In this document: positions 32,281 through 40,472 of the stretch, one piece after another
Numbering within the stretch: the stretch's first letter is position 1
Layout of the letters: each line of letters begins with the position of its first letter
Assembly (NCBI GenBank): GCA_029667085.1
Contig: JARUHJ010000006.1
Coordinates: forward strand, 62,001 to 126,000
Reading direction: 5' to 3'
DNA length: 64,000 nucleotides
Source of the DNA: Deltaproteobacteria bacterium IMCC39524
Lineage (GTDB): Bacteria > Desulfobacterota > Desulfuromonadia > Desulfuromonadales > BM103
Made by a program: the position numbers and the translations under genes
Notes under the pieces: model-generated
The model's database searches: none
The model's input: the letters and a program-made list of their open reading frames with translations, nothing else
What the model was told of the DNA's origin: nothing

Positions 32281-33126
32281 ATGAGCGCATTAAATCTGCC
32301 GGTCACAACAGATACCTTTGAACACTACATGGTTCAGGTCAACCGCTTCGACCTTTTGAGCCCTGAAGAGGAATACGAGCTGGCAACCAGGCATCTGCAG
32401 GAAGGAGACATGGAAGCAGCACATAAGCTGGTTTGTGCCAACCTGCGTTTCGTCGTTAAGATTGCCAACGAATATCGTAGCTACGGTCTTCGTCTTCTCG
32501 ACCTTGTTCAGGAAGGCAATATCGGCCTCATGATGGCCGTCAGGAAGTTTGACCCGCAGCGCGGAACGCGACTGATTACCTATGCGGTCTGGTGGATCCG
32601 TGCTTACATCCAGAGCTACATCATGCGTAGCTGGTCGATGGTCAAAATCGGCACGACGCAGATGCAAAAGAAACTCTTTTTCAAATTGTCCCAGACCCGC
32701 AAAGCTCTGCGTAACATGACGGGCACCGAAGAGATTGAAGATATCGCAAGAGAGCTTGATGTTACTGAAGACGCCGTTGTCGAAATGACGCAGCGCATGG
32801 GTGGCCGTGATACATCCCTTGACGTTGAGTTAACCGAAGGAGAAGGTTACACCCTCCTCAGCACGTTAAAAGACGATGGCGACAACCAGGAGGATCTGCT
32901 CCTCGCCCACGAAGAGCAGCAGCTCAACACACAGAAAACGTCAGCGGCTTTGTCAGTGTTGAAGCCCCGGGAGCGGCACATCATCGAAGAGCGGATTCTG
33001 GCTGAAACACCCAGCACTCTTCAGGACCTGGCCAACGAATACGGCATCAGCCGCGAACGCGTCAGGCAGATCGAGCGGAATGCCTTGAGCAAATTACGCA
33101 ATGTCATGACTGAAGACCCCTCATAA
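32281..33126 (+). CDS. rpoH: Heat-shock sigma factor sigma-32
   Basis: 281 residues, a sigma70-family group 3 factor. Region 2 contains LVCANLRFVVKIANEYRSYGLRLLDLVQEGNIGLMMAVRKFDPQRGTRLITYAVWWIRAYIQ, summarised by the motifs DLVQEGNIGL and YAVWWIRAYI; region 4 has SRERVRQIERNAL. The RpoH-box region follows region 2. Controlled by a CIRCE/HrcA operator, so repression relief in heat shock would raise sigma-32. The following lipoprotein gene has its own start region. Confidence 0.93.
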   Translation: MSALNLPVTTDTFEHYMVQVNRFDLLSPEEEYELATRHLQEGDMEAAHKLVCANLRFVVKIANEYRSYGLRLLDLVQEGNIGLMMAVRKFDPQRGTRLITYAVWWIRAYIQSYIMRSWSMVKIGTTQMQKKLFFKLSQTRKALRNMTGTEEIEDIARELDVTEDAVVEMTQRMGGRDTSLDVELTEGEGYTLLSTLKDDGDNQEDLLLAHEEQQLNTQKTSAALSVLKPRERHIIEERILAETPSTLQDLANEYGISRERVRQIERNALSKLRNVMTEDPS

Positions 33127-33249
33127 GAACGCAATCTGTTTGCAGCCTGAGGAATCAATTGACAAACGAGCCATTTTGCCGTTATCTAGGATCTTCATTC
33201 TTCTCACTTAAAGCTTCAACAAATTTAACCAAGACAGGGCGGTTCAGTA

Positions 33250-33996
33250 ATGCATAAATCGGTCACTTTTGTTTTTATTTTAGGTCTCTTTCTCCTTGCT
33301 GCCTGCGCACCCAGCACAGTCGTGCCACCGGCAAAGAACGCCGGCGTTTACTTCCAGGAAGGTGAAGATTTCTTCGAAAAAGGGCTCTATGCCGACGCCA
33401 TTGCTTCATGGGAGAAGGTCCGCGACAGCTACTATTCACCAGAGATGAACACCCTCGCAGAGCTGAAGATCGCCGAGGCACATTTCCTTGCTGAAGAATA
33501 TCTCGAGGCCGGTGTTGCCTACGAAGAATTCCTTAGAAACCACCCCGACCATCCGCGCGTCGCTGATGTCCTCTATCAACTTGGACTCTCTTATGTCTAC
33601 CAGATGCTTAACGTCGACCAGGATCAGAGTGCGACAATTTATGCGCTTAACGCCTTCCAAACCTTGAAGGAGCGTTTTCCGGAAGATCGCCGTATGGAAG
33701 AGGTCCAGATTTATATTGATCGCTGCCTCAACCAGTTGGCGTCCAGTGAAGTGCAAGTGGGACAGTTCTACCTGCGCACCAAGTCTTACGCGGCCTCAAT
33801 CAATCGCCTGACGGGAGTCCTTAAAAAGTACCCGAACTACTATCAACGCGACAAGGCATACTATCTGCTGGGTCAGGCTTACCTGATGAACGGTGAGAAA
33901 GAAGAGGCCGTTGCCTCTTTCAACACTCTTTTCAATGACTACGTCGGCAGCGAATACATCCTTGACGCACAGAAATATATGGAAACGAATTACTGA
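33250..33996 (+). CDS. bamD: BamD-like outer-membrane assembly lipoprotein
   Basis: 248 residues. Lipobox LAAC at C19 with signal peptide MHKSVTFVFILGLFLL. The body is five TPR-like repeats (AIASWEKVRDSYYS, AGVAYEEFLRNHPDH, AFQTLKERFPED, INRLTGVLKKYPNYY, AVASFNTLFNDY), the BamD/YfiO architecture. BamD is the essential regulatory lipoprotein of the BAM machine that inserts beta-barrels into the outer membrane. Followed by a terminator. Confidence 0.88.
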   Translation: MHKSVTFVFILGLFLLAACAPSTVVPPAKNAGVYFQEGEDFFEKGLYADAIASWEKVRDSYYSPEMNTLAELKIAEAHFLAEEYLEAGVAYEEFLRNHPDHPRVADVLYQLGLSYVYQMLNVDQDQSATIYALNAFQTLKERFPEDRRMEEVQIYIDRCLNQLASSEVQVGQFYLRTKSYAASINRLTGVLKKYPNYYQRDKAYYLLGQAYLMNGEKEEAVASFNTLFNDYVGSEYILDAQKYMETNY

Positions 33997-34018
33997 TCCC
34001 CGCACAACCAGAATGATT

Positions 34019-34054
34019 AAAAAGCCCATCTGCAAGGATGGGCTTTTTGCTTTT
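34019..34054 (+). terminator. Terminator after bamD
   Basis: 12-bp stem AAAAAGCCCATC/GATGGGCTTTTT with a short loop and a TTGCTTTT tail. Confidence 0.88.
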
Positions 34055-34108
34055 CAGGTCAGGCATTTGCGAACCAATGAAGACCTTCTGCATACTGTAT
34101 ATTTTCCC

Positions 34109-34137
34109 TTGACTAAAGGCTTGCCCCATACTATAAA
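34109..34137 (+). promoter_or_regulatory. Sigma70 promoter of the CoA-transferase gene
   Basis: TTGACT, 17-base spacer, TATAAA; start near 34144, giving a 230-base leader. Confidence 0.75.
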
Positions 34138-34143
34138 AATGTT

Positions 34144-34372
34144 CTATTTTGTATACGGAAAGAAAAAAATCCGTTCTGCCGGAGCAACCCTCGAGCCCTA
34201 CTCATCGTGACCTGGCCTTGTCGAGTTTACTCTGGAATACCGAAGAAACCGCAATTTAAGAGAAAGTCATCGCCGAGAGAAAAGGACAGCGTTCTAATTT
34301 TAATCTTATTCTCGGCAAACACTTCTAAGTCCGGGTGATATCCCGGATAAATTCCATCATGGAGGAGAGAGC
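34144..34372 (+). promoter_or_regulatory. Long structured leader of the CoA-transferase gene
   Basis: No reading frame. Two hairpins: GCCGAGA/TCTCGGC (34272-34278 and 34310-34316, 31-base loop) and TCCGGG/CCCGGA (34330-34347) about 14 bases before the GGAGGAG. May set mRNA stability or translation; it matches no riboswitch class I know. Confidence 0.45.
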
Positions 34373-35959
34373 ATGTCCGATTACGGAACCTTAGAAAGTC
34401 GCGTTCGTCGCAAGTCCCTGCTCAACAAGGTTATGAAGCCTGAAGATACGATCAAGTTCTTCAGCTCTGGACAGAACCTGGTATGGTCCGGTTTCACCCC
34501 GGCCGGTTACCCTAAAGCGGTACCAATCGCATTGGCTGACCACGTTGAAGCCAACAACCTGCAAGGTCAGTTGAAGTTCAACCTCTTCATCGGTGCCTCT
34601 GTCGGTGCTGAAACTGAAGATCGTTGGGCAACCCTCGACATGATCGACCGCCGCTGGCCTTACCAGACCGGCAAGAACATCGCCAAAGGGATCAACGCTG
34701 GCAAGATCCGTATGGGCGACAAGCACCTCGGTCACTTTGCTCAGGATATCAGCTACGGTTTTTACACAGAAAACGGCCGTTATGACATCGGTATCTTTGA
34801 AGTTTCTGCCATCACCGAAGACGGTGGCCTGGCCCTGACCTCTTCCTGCGGTATCGTTGCTGAAGCGATCGGCCTCTGCGACAAGATCATCCTCGAAGTC
34901 AACACCGGCCAGCCTTCTTTCGAAGGTATGCACGACATTCACATGCAGCAGAAGCCACCCAATCGTGCACCTTTCCTGATCACCAGCGCTGATAGCCGCA
35001 TCGGTACTCCATACGTTCCTTGCGACATGGAAAAAGTCATTGCCGTAGTCGAGTCCAAGAACCGTGACAAAGGTCGCGCATTTGCAGATATGGACGACAC
35101 CTCAGAAGCGATCGCCGGTCACATCATGGAGTTCTTTGCACATGAAGTGAAGCGCGGTCGTCTGCCTGAGAACCTGCTGCCTTTGCAATCCGGCGTCGGC
35201 TCCATCGCTAACGCAGTTGTTGGTGGCCTCGCCAAAGGTCCTTTCTCGAACCTGTCGGTTTACACCGAGGTTCTCCAGGACACCATGCTCGACTTTATCG
35301 ACGGCGGCAACCTGAACTTTGCTTCGGCCTGCTCCCTGTCGCTTTCAGAGACCGAGGGCTTCCCTCGCTTCTTCGACAACTGGGACAAGTATGCGGACAA
35401 AGTCGTCATGCGCCCCCTGTCAATAGCCAACGCTCCTGAGCCGATTCGTCGTCTCGGCGTTATCGCCATGAACACTCCGGTCGAATTCGACATGTATGCC
35501 CACGCCAACTCCACGTTGGTTGGCGGTACTCGAATGATCAACGGCCTCGGCGGTTCCGGTGACTACCTGCGTAACGGCTTCCTGAAGATCATGCATTCAC
35601 CTTCAACGCGTCCGAGCAAGACCGATCCACTCGGCATCACTTGCGTTGTACCGAAGGCTCCGCATATCGACCACACTGAGCACGACCTCGACGTGTTGGT
35701 TACCGAGCAGGGTCTGGCCGACCTCCGCGGTGTTGCTCCTAAAGAGCGCGCCAAGCTGATCATCGAGAAGTGTGCTCATCCTGAGTACAAGCCAATTCTC
35801 TCCGATTACCTGGAGATGGCAACCAAGGATTGTATCGCTCGCGGTGTTGGTCACGAGCCTCAGCTCTTTGACCGTGCCTTCAAGATGCAGCAGAACATGG
35901 CCGAGAACGGCACCATGCGCATCAAGAACTGGGACATCAAAATCGACCTCTGCGAATAG
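34373..35959 (+). CDS. Acetyl-CoA hydrolase/transferase, probable succinyl-CoA:acetate CoA-transferase
   Basis: 528 residues, the length of the Cat1/AarC family. The glycine-rich CoA regions GSGG-like GGSGDYLRNGF and GVGSIANAVVGGL are present, as is YTEVLQD, which carries the catalytic Glu, and EQGLADLRG. The enzyme swaps CoA between succinyl-CoA and acetate, activating acetate and closing the TCA cycle in acetate-oxidising Desulfuromonadales; use here is by analogy. GGAGGAG upstream. Codon use looks like a highly expressed gene. Followed by a terminator. Confidence 0.92.
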   Translation: MSDYGTLESRVRRKSLLNKVMKPEDTIKFFSSGQNLVWSGFTPAGYPKAVPIALADHVEANNLQGQLKFNLFIGASVGAETEDRWATLDMIDRRWPYQTGKNIAKGINAGKIRMGDKHLGHFAQDISYGFYTENGRYDIGIFEVSAITEDGGLALTSSCGIVAEAIGLCDKIILEVNTGQPSFEGMHDIHMQQKPPNRAPFLITSADSRIGTPYVPCDMEKVIAVVESKNRDKGRAFADMDDTSEAIAGHIMEFFAHEVKRGRLPENLLPLQSGVGSIANAVVGGLAKGPFSNLSVYTEVLQDTMLDFIDGGNLNFASACSLSLSETEGFPRFFDNWDKYADKVVMRPLSIANAPEPIRRLGVIAMNTPVEFDMYAHANSTLVGGTRMINGLGGSGDYLRNGFLKIMHSPSTRPSKTDPLGITCVVPKAPHIDHTEHDLDVLVTEQGLADLRGVAPKERAKLIIEKCAHPEYKPILSDYLEMATKDCIARGVGHEPQLFDRAFKMQQNMAENGTMRIKNWDIKIDLCE

Positions 35960-35987
35960 ATTTCGACTGTCTCAAAGCAGCTACATC

Positions 35988-36018
35988 AAAGCCCCGCCGG
36001 TTATCCGGCGGGGCTTTT
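35988..36018 (+). terminator. Terminator of the CoA-transferase gene
   Basis: 13-bp stem AAAGCCCCGCCGG/CCGGCGGGGCTTT, then TTCATTTC. Confidence 0.85.
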
Positions 36019-36157
36019 CATTTCACAACCATCCTCCACAAAATGCGGCCGACCCACCTCGCTAAAAATTCCTCGCTTTGCAACAGACCTATCGACAGCT
36101 AAACCGTTGAAATAGTGGCACTAACTGTGCATAAAAAAAATTCATACTACTTTCAAC

Positions 36158-36166
36158 TGTTATAAT
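36158..36166 (+). promoter_or_regulatory. Extended -10 promoter upstream of the riboswitch
   Basis: TG-t-TATAAT with no good -35; predicted start near 36173. The transcript would include a G10 run from about +9 and then the GEMM aptamer. Confidence 0.5.
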
Positions 36167-36181
36167 TCCACTACTAAAGTA

Positions 36182-36191
36182 GGGGGGGGGG
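36182..36191 (+). repeat. Homopolymeric G10 tract
   Basis: Ten consecutive G just downstream of the predicted start point and upstream of the riboswitch. Tracts of this length slip during replication and are a known basis of phase variation of surface genes. Confidence 0.6.
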
Positions 36192-36248
36192 CTAACTTTT
36201 TCTCATTAAGTACATAGCTAAGACATATATTTTTTTATTGCTTCTCCG

Positions 36249-36335
36249 ATAATAGCAAAACCAGGGCAACCTGGTGACGCAGAGCCAAGGAGCCGGAATT
36301 ACATGTTTTTTCCGGCCAGCCTAGCCGCCGAAGGG
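36249..36335 (+). ncRNA. GEMM-I riboswitch of cGAMP-like subtype (GEMM-Ib)
   Basis: Landmarks: ATAGCAAAACC; P2 stem ACCAGG/CCTGGT with GCAA (GNRA) tetraloop; GACGCAGAGCC (one A-to-G change in GACGCAAAGCC); P3 with GCCGGAA/TTCCGGC; and CCTAGCCGCCGAAGG. The base matching Vc2 G20 is A, the change that shifts selectivity to 3',3'-cGAMP in Geobacter-type GEMM-Ib switches. The A47 equivalent is retained. An 11-bp intrinsic terminator follows at 36386. It controls the 36.5-49.6 kb surface-protein operon. Ligand identity is inferred from one base. Confidence 0.78.
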
Positions 36336-36385
36336 AAGGTGTTGACCATTTGAAGGGGATAACGATCCTCCACAAAACCAGGTGA

Positions 36386-36423
36386 CGCCCGGCTTCGGAT
36401 TAATGAAGCCGGGCGTTTCTTTT
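36386..36423 (+). terminator. Intrinsic terminator of the GEMM-Ib expression platform
   Basis: 11-bp perfect stem CGCCCGGCTTC/GAAGCCGGGCG (36386-36396 and 36405-36415), 8-base loop, then TTTCTTTT. The upstream bases 36373-36388 repeat aptamer sequence. Confidence 0.85.
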
Positions 36424-36485
36424 CCGATTTGGATGACCAAATTTGGCATCGTTGTGGTGTATCTGGTCATTTGGTGTAGTTTTTT

Positions 36486-36507
36486 CACCACCCCTATAGG
36501 GGGTGGT
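36486..36507 (+). repeat. Hairpin ACCACCCC/GGGGTGGT before the first surface gene
   Basis: Inverted repeat CCACCCC-tatag-GGGGTGG with no T tract after it. The G-rich arm is the only Shine-Dalgarno-like sequence near the start of the 1310-residue protein, so folding could hide it. Confidence 0.5.
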
Positions 36508-36535
36508 AACAGAAAATGCTAACAAACTTAAGCTT

Positions 36536-39500
36536 ATGGCAACTTTTTTGAAAAAAATATTTAGGCCGACAACAAGCTCTTCACAGAAGAGCCTAGTCTC
36601 ATCTTTTTGTTTGGCAACTCTGATACTGCTCTGCTCGATCACCTCTGCATGGGCATGGCCGATGGACAGCCAGTGGTTTCCCTTGACTCAAGGCTACGCG
36701 CCAATACATGACCCTCTTGGTGATGCAGGAGGGGAACGTAATGTTGTCCCTGAAGACGGTTCCCTTGCTGCAGCCTACGTCTACAATGATGGAGTTAATG
36801 CCTTTTATCGTATCCGCTTGGATGACAGCGCAGAAGGGTCAGGCGGACAAGGTTATCTCAGGCCTTTCAGTTGGGGCTTCGAAATAGATACTGATCAAAA
36901 TGCAGATGATTACGAATGGCTGATCATCATCAACGGCTTAGTTTCAAACGAAGTCATTGAACTTCGTCAGAATACTGTCCGAAGCCAGCTGGGTGACCCT
37001 TCTGACAAAGCTGAATATCTTGCCGCTTGGTACCCGGTAGCCGGAAATCATCGCATAGTCCCTGCTGGAAGCTGCTACAACGGCCCCAACCCTGACGGTA
37101 GCTGCAACGTTGACAACGATGACCTTGACTATTTCCTTGACTGGAAGTTGCCAACGGCCGTGTTAAAGGCAGCTACAGGCATCACCGACGACAATTTAAT
37201 CCGCTATTTTGTTGGCAGCACCAGCGCGGACAACAACCTCACGGAGAGTGGTGCTGATCTCGTTGGAGGATCTGATCTGTACACAGGTCTGTCCGACTTC
37301 ATAACCCTTTCAGGGGCCCTACCTCAAAGCTTGACGTTCTACAACGGCAAGGTTCGCCTCGTTGATGACCTTAACGGTGCCTTCGACATGAACCTTGCCA
37401 CCCCCGGAGACACGCTTTATATCCGCGTTGACGATCTAGACCTCAACATCGATACGCTTCCAATTGGCGAGATCGTTGTGACCGTAACCTCCCCAACTGG
37501 AGATACGGAACGTGTCACCCTCTACTCAACAGGTATCCAGGGCAAATACACAGGCTCGCTCTCTACGAACACAACTGACAGCGACGGCACTCTGCATATC
37601 CTCGACGGACAAACGGCTACTGTCGTCTACGAAGAAGCCATTGATGCCAACCTGAATCAAAATGTAACCGGTGGGGACAATACAGCTACAATCCTCTTTG
37701 CTTCGAACGGCACTGACCTTGAGGTGCTCAAGACAGTTGACAACGAAGCCCCAATCGAGAATGAAATCATAACATTCACAATTTCAGTAACAAATAACGG
37801 CCCCAGTAACGCCACAAGCCTGACTATCTCTGATGTTCTACCGACTGGCCTCACCTACAGTAGCCACACTCCCAGCCTGGAAAGTTATGATGACACTACC
37901 GGCGTCTGGGCGATTTCTTCCAGCTTGGCAGATGGCGCGACAGCAACCCTAAGCCTCAGCGCCACGGTCGATCCCGGAACCAATGGGAAAACCCTGACCA
38001 ATAACGCCACCCTTACAGCCAGCACACCGAACGATGGTTTCGCTGAGAACAACACCGACAGCGCCTCTGTGCGTGTCGGAGGGACCGATCTTCGCATCAC
38101 GAAATCCGTCGATGACCCTTTACCTCTGGAAGGAGACACAATTGTCTACACCGTCCGAGTTCTCAACCTCGGTCCGGCGAATACAACAGGTGTGCAGGTG
38201 ACAGATCAACTGCCACCGGGTGTGTCCTATGTGAGCTACACTGCCAATCAGGGTACTTACGTGAGCGGAACAGGTTTATGGGATGTCGGCAGTCTCAACA
38301 GCGGGGCCGGTGCTTTGCTCCGAATCACTGCAACCGTCGATTTGGGCACCGTAGGTCAGGTTATCACCAACACAGCAAATTTGACGGTAACCGACCAACC
38401 GGATACGAACTCTGCCAACGACAGCGACAGCGCCTCGATCAAGGTGGAATATCTCGATCTGACTCTCGAGAAAGAGGTTCGCAGGTATTCGCCCACGACC
38501 TCCTCTTTCGGCGACAGCGTCGCAGCAGACGTCAATAACACCGTCGAGTTCCTCATCACCGTCAACAATAACGGCCCACACGATGCGACTGGTATTGAAG
38601 TCACGGACACCATCCCGGTTGGCCTGACATATGTTGCCACATCTGCCAGTGTCAGCACCGGCATCTATAACAGCGCGACCGGTCTCTGGACGTTAGGCAA
38701 CCTCAACGACAAGGACGACGCAACCCTGGTCTTCCAGGCGACTGTCGATACAGGTACTGAAGGGCAAACCCTGGTCAACGAAGCCGAGATCACGGACGTC
38801 GATCAACCGGACAGCACCCCCGGTGACGAATACGATACGGCGTCGGTGACCGTTGATGGCACTGACCTGAAAATCTCCAAGTCAGTGAGTGACCAGACCC
38901 CGAATGTCGGCGACACCATCACCTGGACGATCACGATTCAGAACAACGGACCCAACCAGGCAACAAGTGTCGTGGTAACAGACCTGCTGCCTGACGGAGT
39001 GACCTATGTCACCTCAAAAGGGAAAGTTGTTCATACTGTCACCCAGGGGACGTTTAATGATTCGGCTGGCACCTGGGATGTCGGCACACTCGAGACGCCC
39101 CCGACAACTCCATACAGCGCAACCTTGACTTTTGACACAACGGTTGACACTGGCACAACCGGGGAGACAATTGTCAACAACGCCTTTATCACCGGAGCAG
39201 ACCAGGCCGACCCAGAGGACTCCAACAACGTGGCCAGCGAATACATTGCCGTTGGCGGTACGGACCTGGGAATCACCAAAACCGTCAACGACATCACACC
39301 AAACGTTGGCCAAGACATCGTCTACACACTGACCGTCACCAACAACGGCCCATCGGATGCCAGCAACGTCATCGTCAACGACCTTTTACCCCCAGAGTTA
39401 GATTACGTTTCACACACCCCGACTGCGACCAACTACAACAGCGCCACAGGTGTTTGGGACATCGGCAGTCTAAACAATGGCAGCAGCACAACTCTCGATA

Positions 39501-40468
39501 TCACTGCAACTGTCCTCAACGAAGACGACAATCTAGAGATCACCAACACGGCAGAAGTCTCTGCCACCGAAGCCGATCAAGACACCAGTAACAACATTGC
39601 CGCTATTGACATCACTGTGAACGCAACAGACCTCAGTATCACCAAAACCGTCGACAACAACGTCCCGAATGAAGGCACACTGATAACTTACACACTAACC
39701 ACCACGAACAATAGCACCAACGATGCAAGCAATGTTGAAGTCGATGACATCCTGCCTGCAGGTTTGACCCTGGTCACATCGGCACCCAGCCAAGGAGCCT
39801 ATTCTGCCGGCCTCTGGCTGATCGGTGACATTGCCGGGAATTCATCGGCAACGCTGACAATCACCGCCGTTGTCAACCCCGGCACAGCAAGTACAACCAT
39901 TACCAACACTGCGGAGATCACAGCTCTCGACCAGATTGATACCGACAGCACCAACGACATTTCCAGTGTCGACATAACCCCAGTCCTGGCCCCGATCATC
40001 AATCTTCGCAAAACCGTGCAGACCACTTACGATCCGGTCAACGGTAGTCTGAATCCCTATGCGATCCCAGGTGCATTGGTTGAGTACACCATCACGGCCA
40101 CCAACACGGGCTCTGCCGGCACCGCCAGCAATAGCGTAACCCTGTCTGACCCGGTTCCAGCGAACACTGCGATCTATGTCGGGCCAGCCGGAGGCACAAC
40201 CTCTCCAGTGACTTTTAGTGACGGCAACAGTCTGACACCGGCCTTAGCCGACAGTGGCCTCGCTTACAACTTTATCGATCTTGAGAGCCTGTCGGACGAT
40301 CTCGAGTTCTACAACGGTACGACCTGGAACTATGTCCCCTCTCCAGATACGGACGGCTACGACAACAATATCCAATCGTTCCGCATCAACTTTGGCAACG
40401 CCATCAACGGGGCGAGTGGCGGCAACACTCCAACCTTCGAAGTGAAGTTCAGTGTGAGGGTGCAATAG
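36536..40468 (+). CDS. Large secreted protein with six DUF11 repeats
   Basis: 1310 residues from ATG 36536; a GTG at 36503 would add 11. Signal peptide with a long n-region, hydrophobic CLATLILLCSITSA and cleavage near AWA. Residues ~40-390 form a non-repeat N-terminal domain with acidic, calcium-like segments (DTDQNADDYEW). Six DUF11 repeats of ~123-136 residues start at about 394, 518, 641, 777, 910 and 1032, each with D-L-x-(I/V/L)-x-K-x-V, NNGP and DxLPxGLTY marks; a seventh diverged domain starts near 1155 (LRKTV, NPYAIPGALVEYTI). No sorting signal, LPXTG or barrel at the end. DUF11 domains build extracellular scaffolds. Ends 4 bases before the next gene. Confidence 0.85.
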   Translation: MATFLKKIFRPTTSSSQKSLVSSFCLATLILLCSITSAWAWPMDSQWFPLTQGYAPIHDPLGDAGGERNVVPEDGSLAAAYVYNDGVNAFYRIRLDDSAEGSGGQGYLRPFSWGFEIDTDQNADDYEWLIIINGLVSNEVIELRQNTVRSQLGDPSDKAEYLAAWYPVAGNHRIVPAGSCYNGPNPDGSCNVDNDDLDYFLDWKLPTAVLKAATGITDDNLIRYFVGSTSADNNLTESGADLVGGSDLYTGLSDFITLSGALPQSLTFYNGKVRLVDDLNGAFDMNLATPGDTLYIRVDDLDLNIDTLPIGEIVVTVTSPTGDTERVTLYSTGIQGKYTGSLSTNTTDSDGTLHILDGQTATVVYEEAIDANLNQNVTGGDNTATILFASNGTDLEVLKTVDNEAPIENEIITFTISVTNNGPSNATSLTISDVLPTGLTYSSHTPSLESYDDTTGVWAISSSLADGATATLSLSATVDPGTNGKTLTNNATLTASTPNDGFAENNTDSASVRVGGTDLRITKSVDDPLPLEGDTIVYTVRVLNLGPANTTGVQVTDQLPPGVSYVSYTANQGTYVSGTGLWDVGSLNSGAGALLRITATVDLGTVGQVITNTANLTVTDQPDTNSANDSDSASIKVEYLDLTLEKEVRRYSPTTSSFGDSVAADVNNTVEFLITVNNNGPHDATGIEVTDTIPVGLTYVATSASVSTGIYNSATGLWTLGNLNDKDDATLVFQATVDTGTEGQTLVNEAEITDVDQPDSTPGDEYDTASVTVDGTDLKISKSVSDQTPNVGDTITWTITIQNNGPNQATSVVVTDLLPDGVTYVTSKGKVVHTVTQGTFNDSAGTWDVGTLETPPTTPYSATLTFDTTVDTGTTGETIVNNAFITGADQADPEDSNNVASEYIAVGGTDLGITKTVNDITPNVGQDIVYTLTVTNNGPSDASNVIVNDLLPPELDYVSHTPTATNYNSATGVWDIGSLNNGSSTTLDITATVLNEDDNLEITNTAEVSATEADQDTSNNIAAIDITVNATDLSITKTVDNNVPNEGTLITYTLTTTNNSTNDASNVEVDDILPAGLTLVTSAPSQGAYSAGLWLIGDIAGNSSATLTITAVVNPGTASTTITNTAEITALDQIDTDSTNDISSVDITPVLAPIINLRKTVQTTYDPVNGSLNPYAIPGALVEYTITATNTGSAGTASNSVTLSDPVPANTAIYVGPAGGTTSPVTFSDGNSLTPALADSGLAYNFIDLESLSDDLEFYNGTTWNYVPSPDTDGYDNNIQSFRINFGNAINGASGGNTPTFEVKFSVRVQ

Positions 40469-40472
40469 AGCG

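Larger units (their letters stand above)
36019..36248. other. Upstream region of the surface-protein operon with a G10 tract
   Basis: AT-rich. Holds the extended -10 box at 36158-36166, the G10 run at 36182-36191 and no coding frame. The promoter that actually starts the riboswitch RNA at 36249 is unclear: TATATT at 36226-36231 has no -35 partner. Confidence 0.45.

Noticed and set aside
36503-36535. GTG start for the 1310-residue DUF11 protein
   Set aside because: It falls in the 3' arm of a hairpin with the purine run touching the codon; the ATG at 36536 gives a cleaner signal peptide. The choice is uncertain.
37715-40000. DUF11 repeats as tandem DNA duplications
   Set aside because: The repeats align in protein but have diverged at the DNA level and differ in length (123-136 residues), so they are old.
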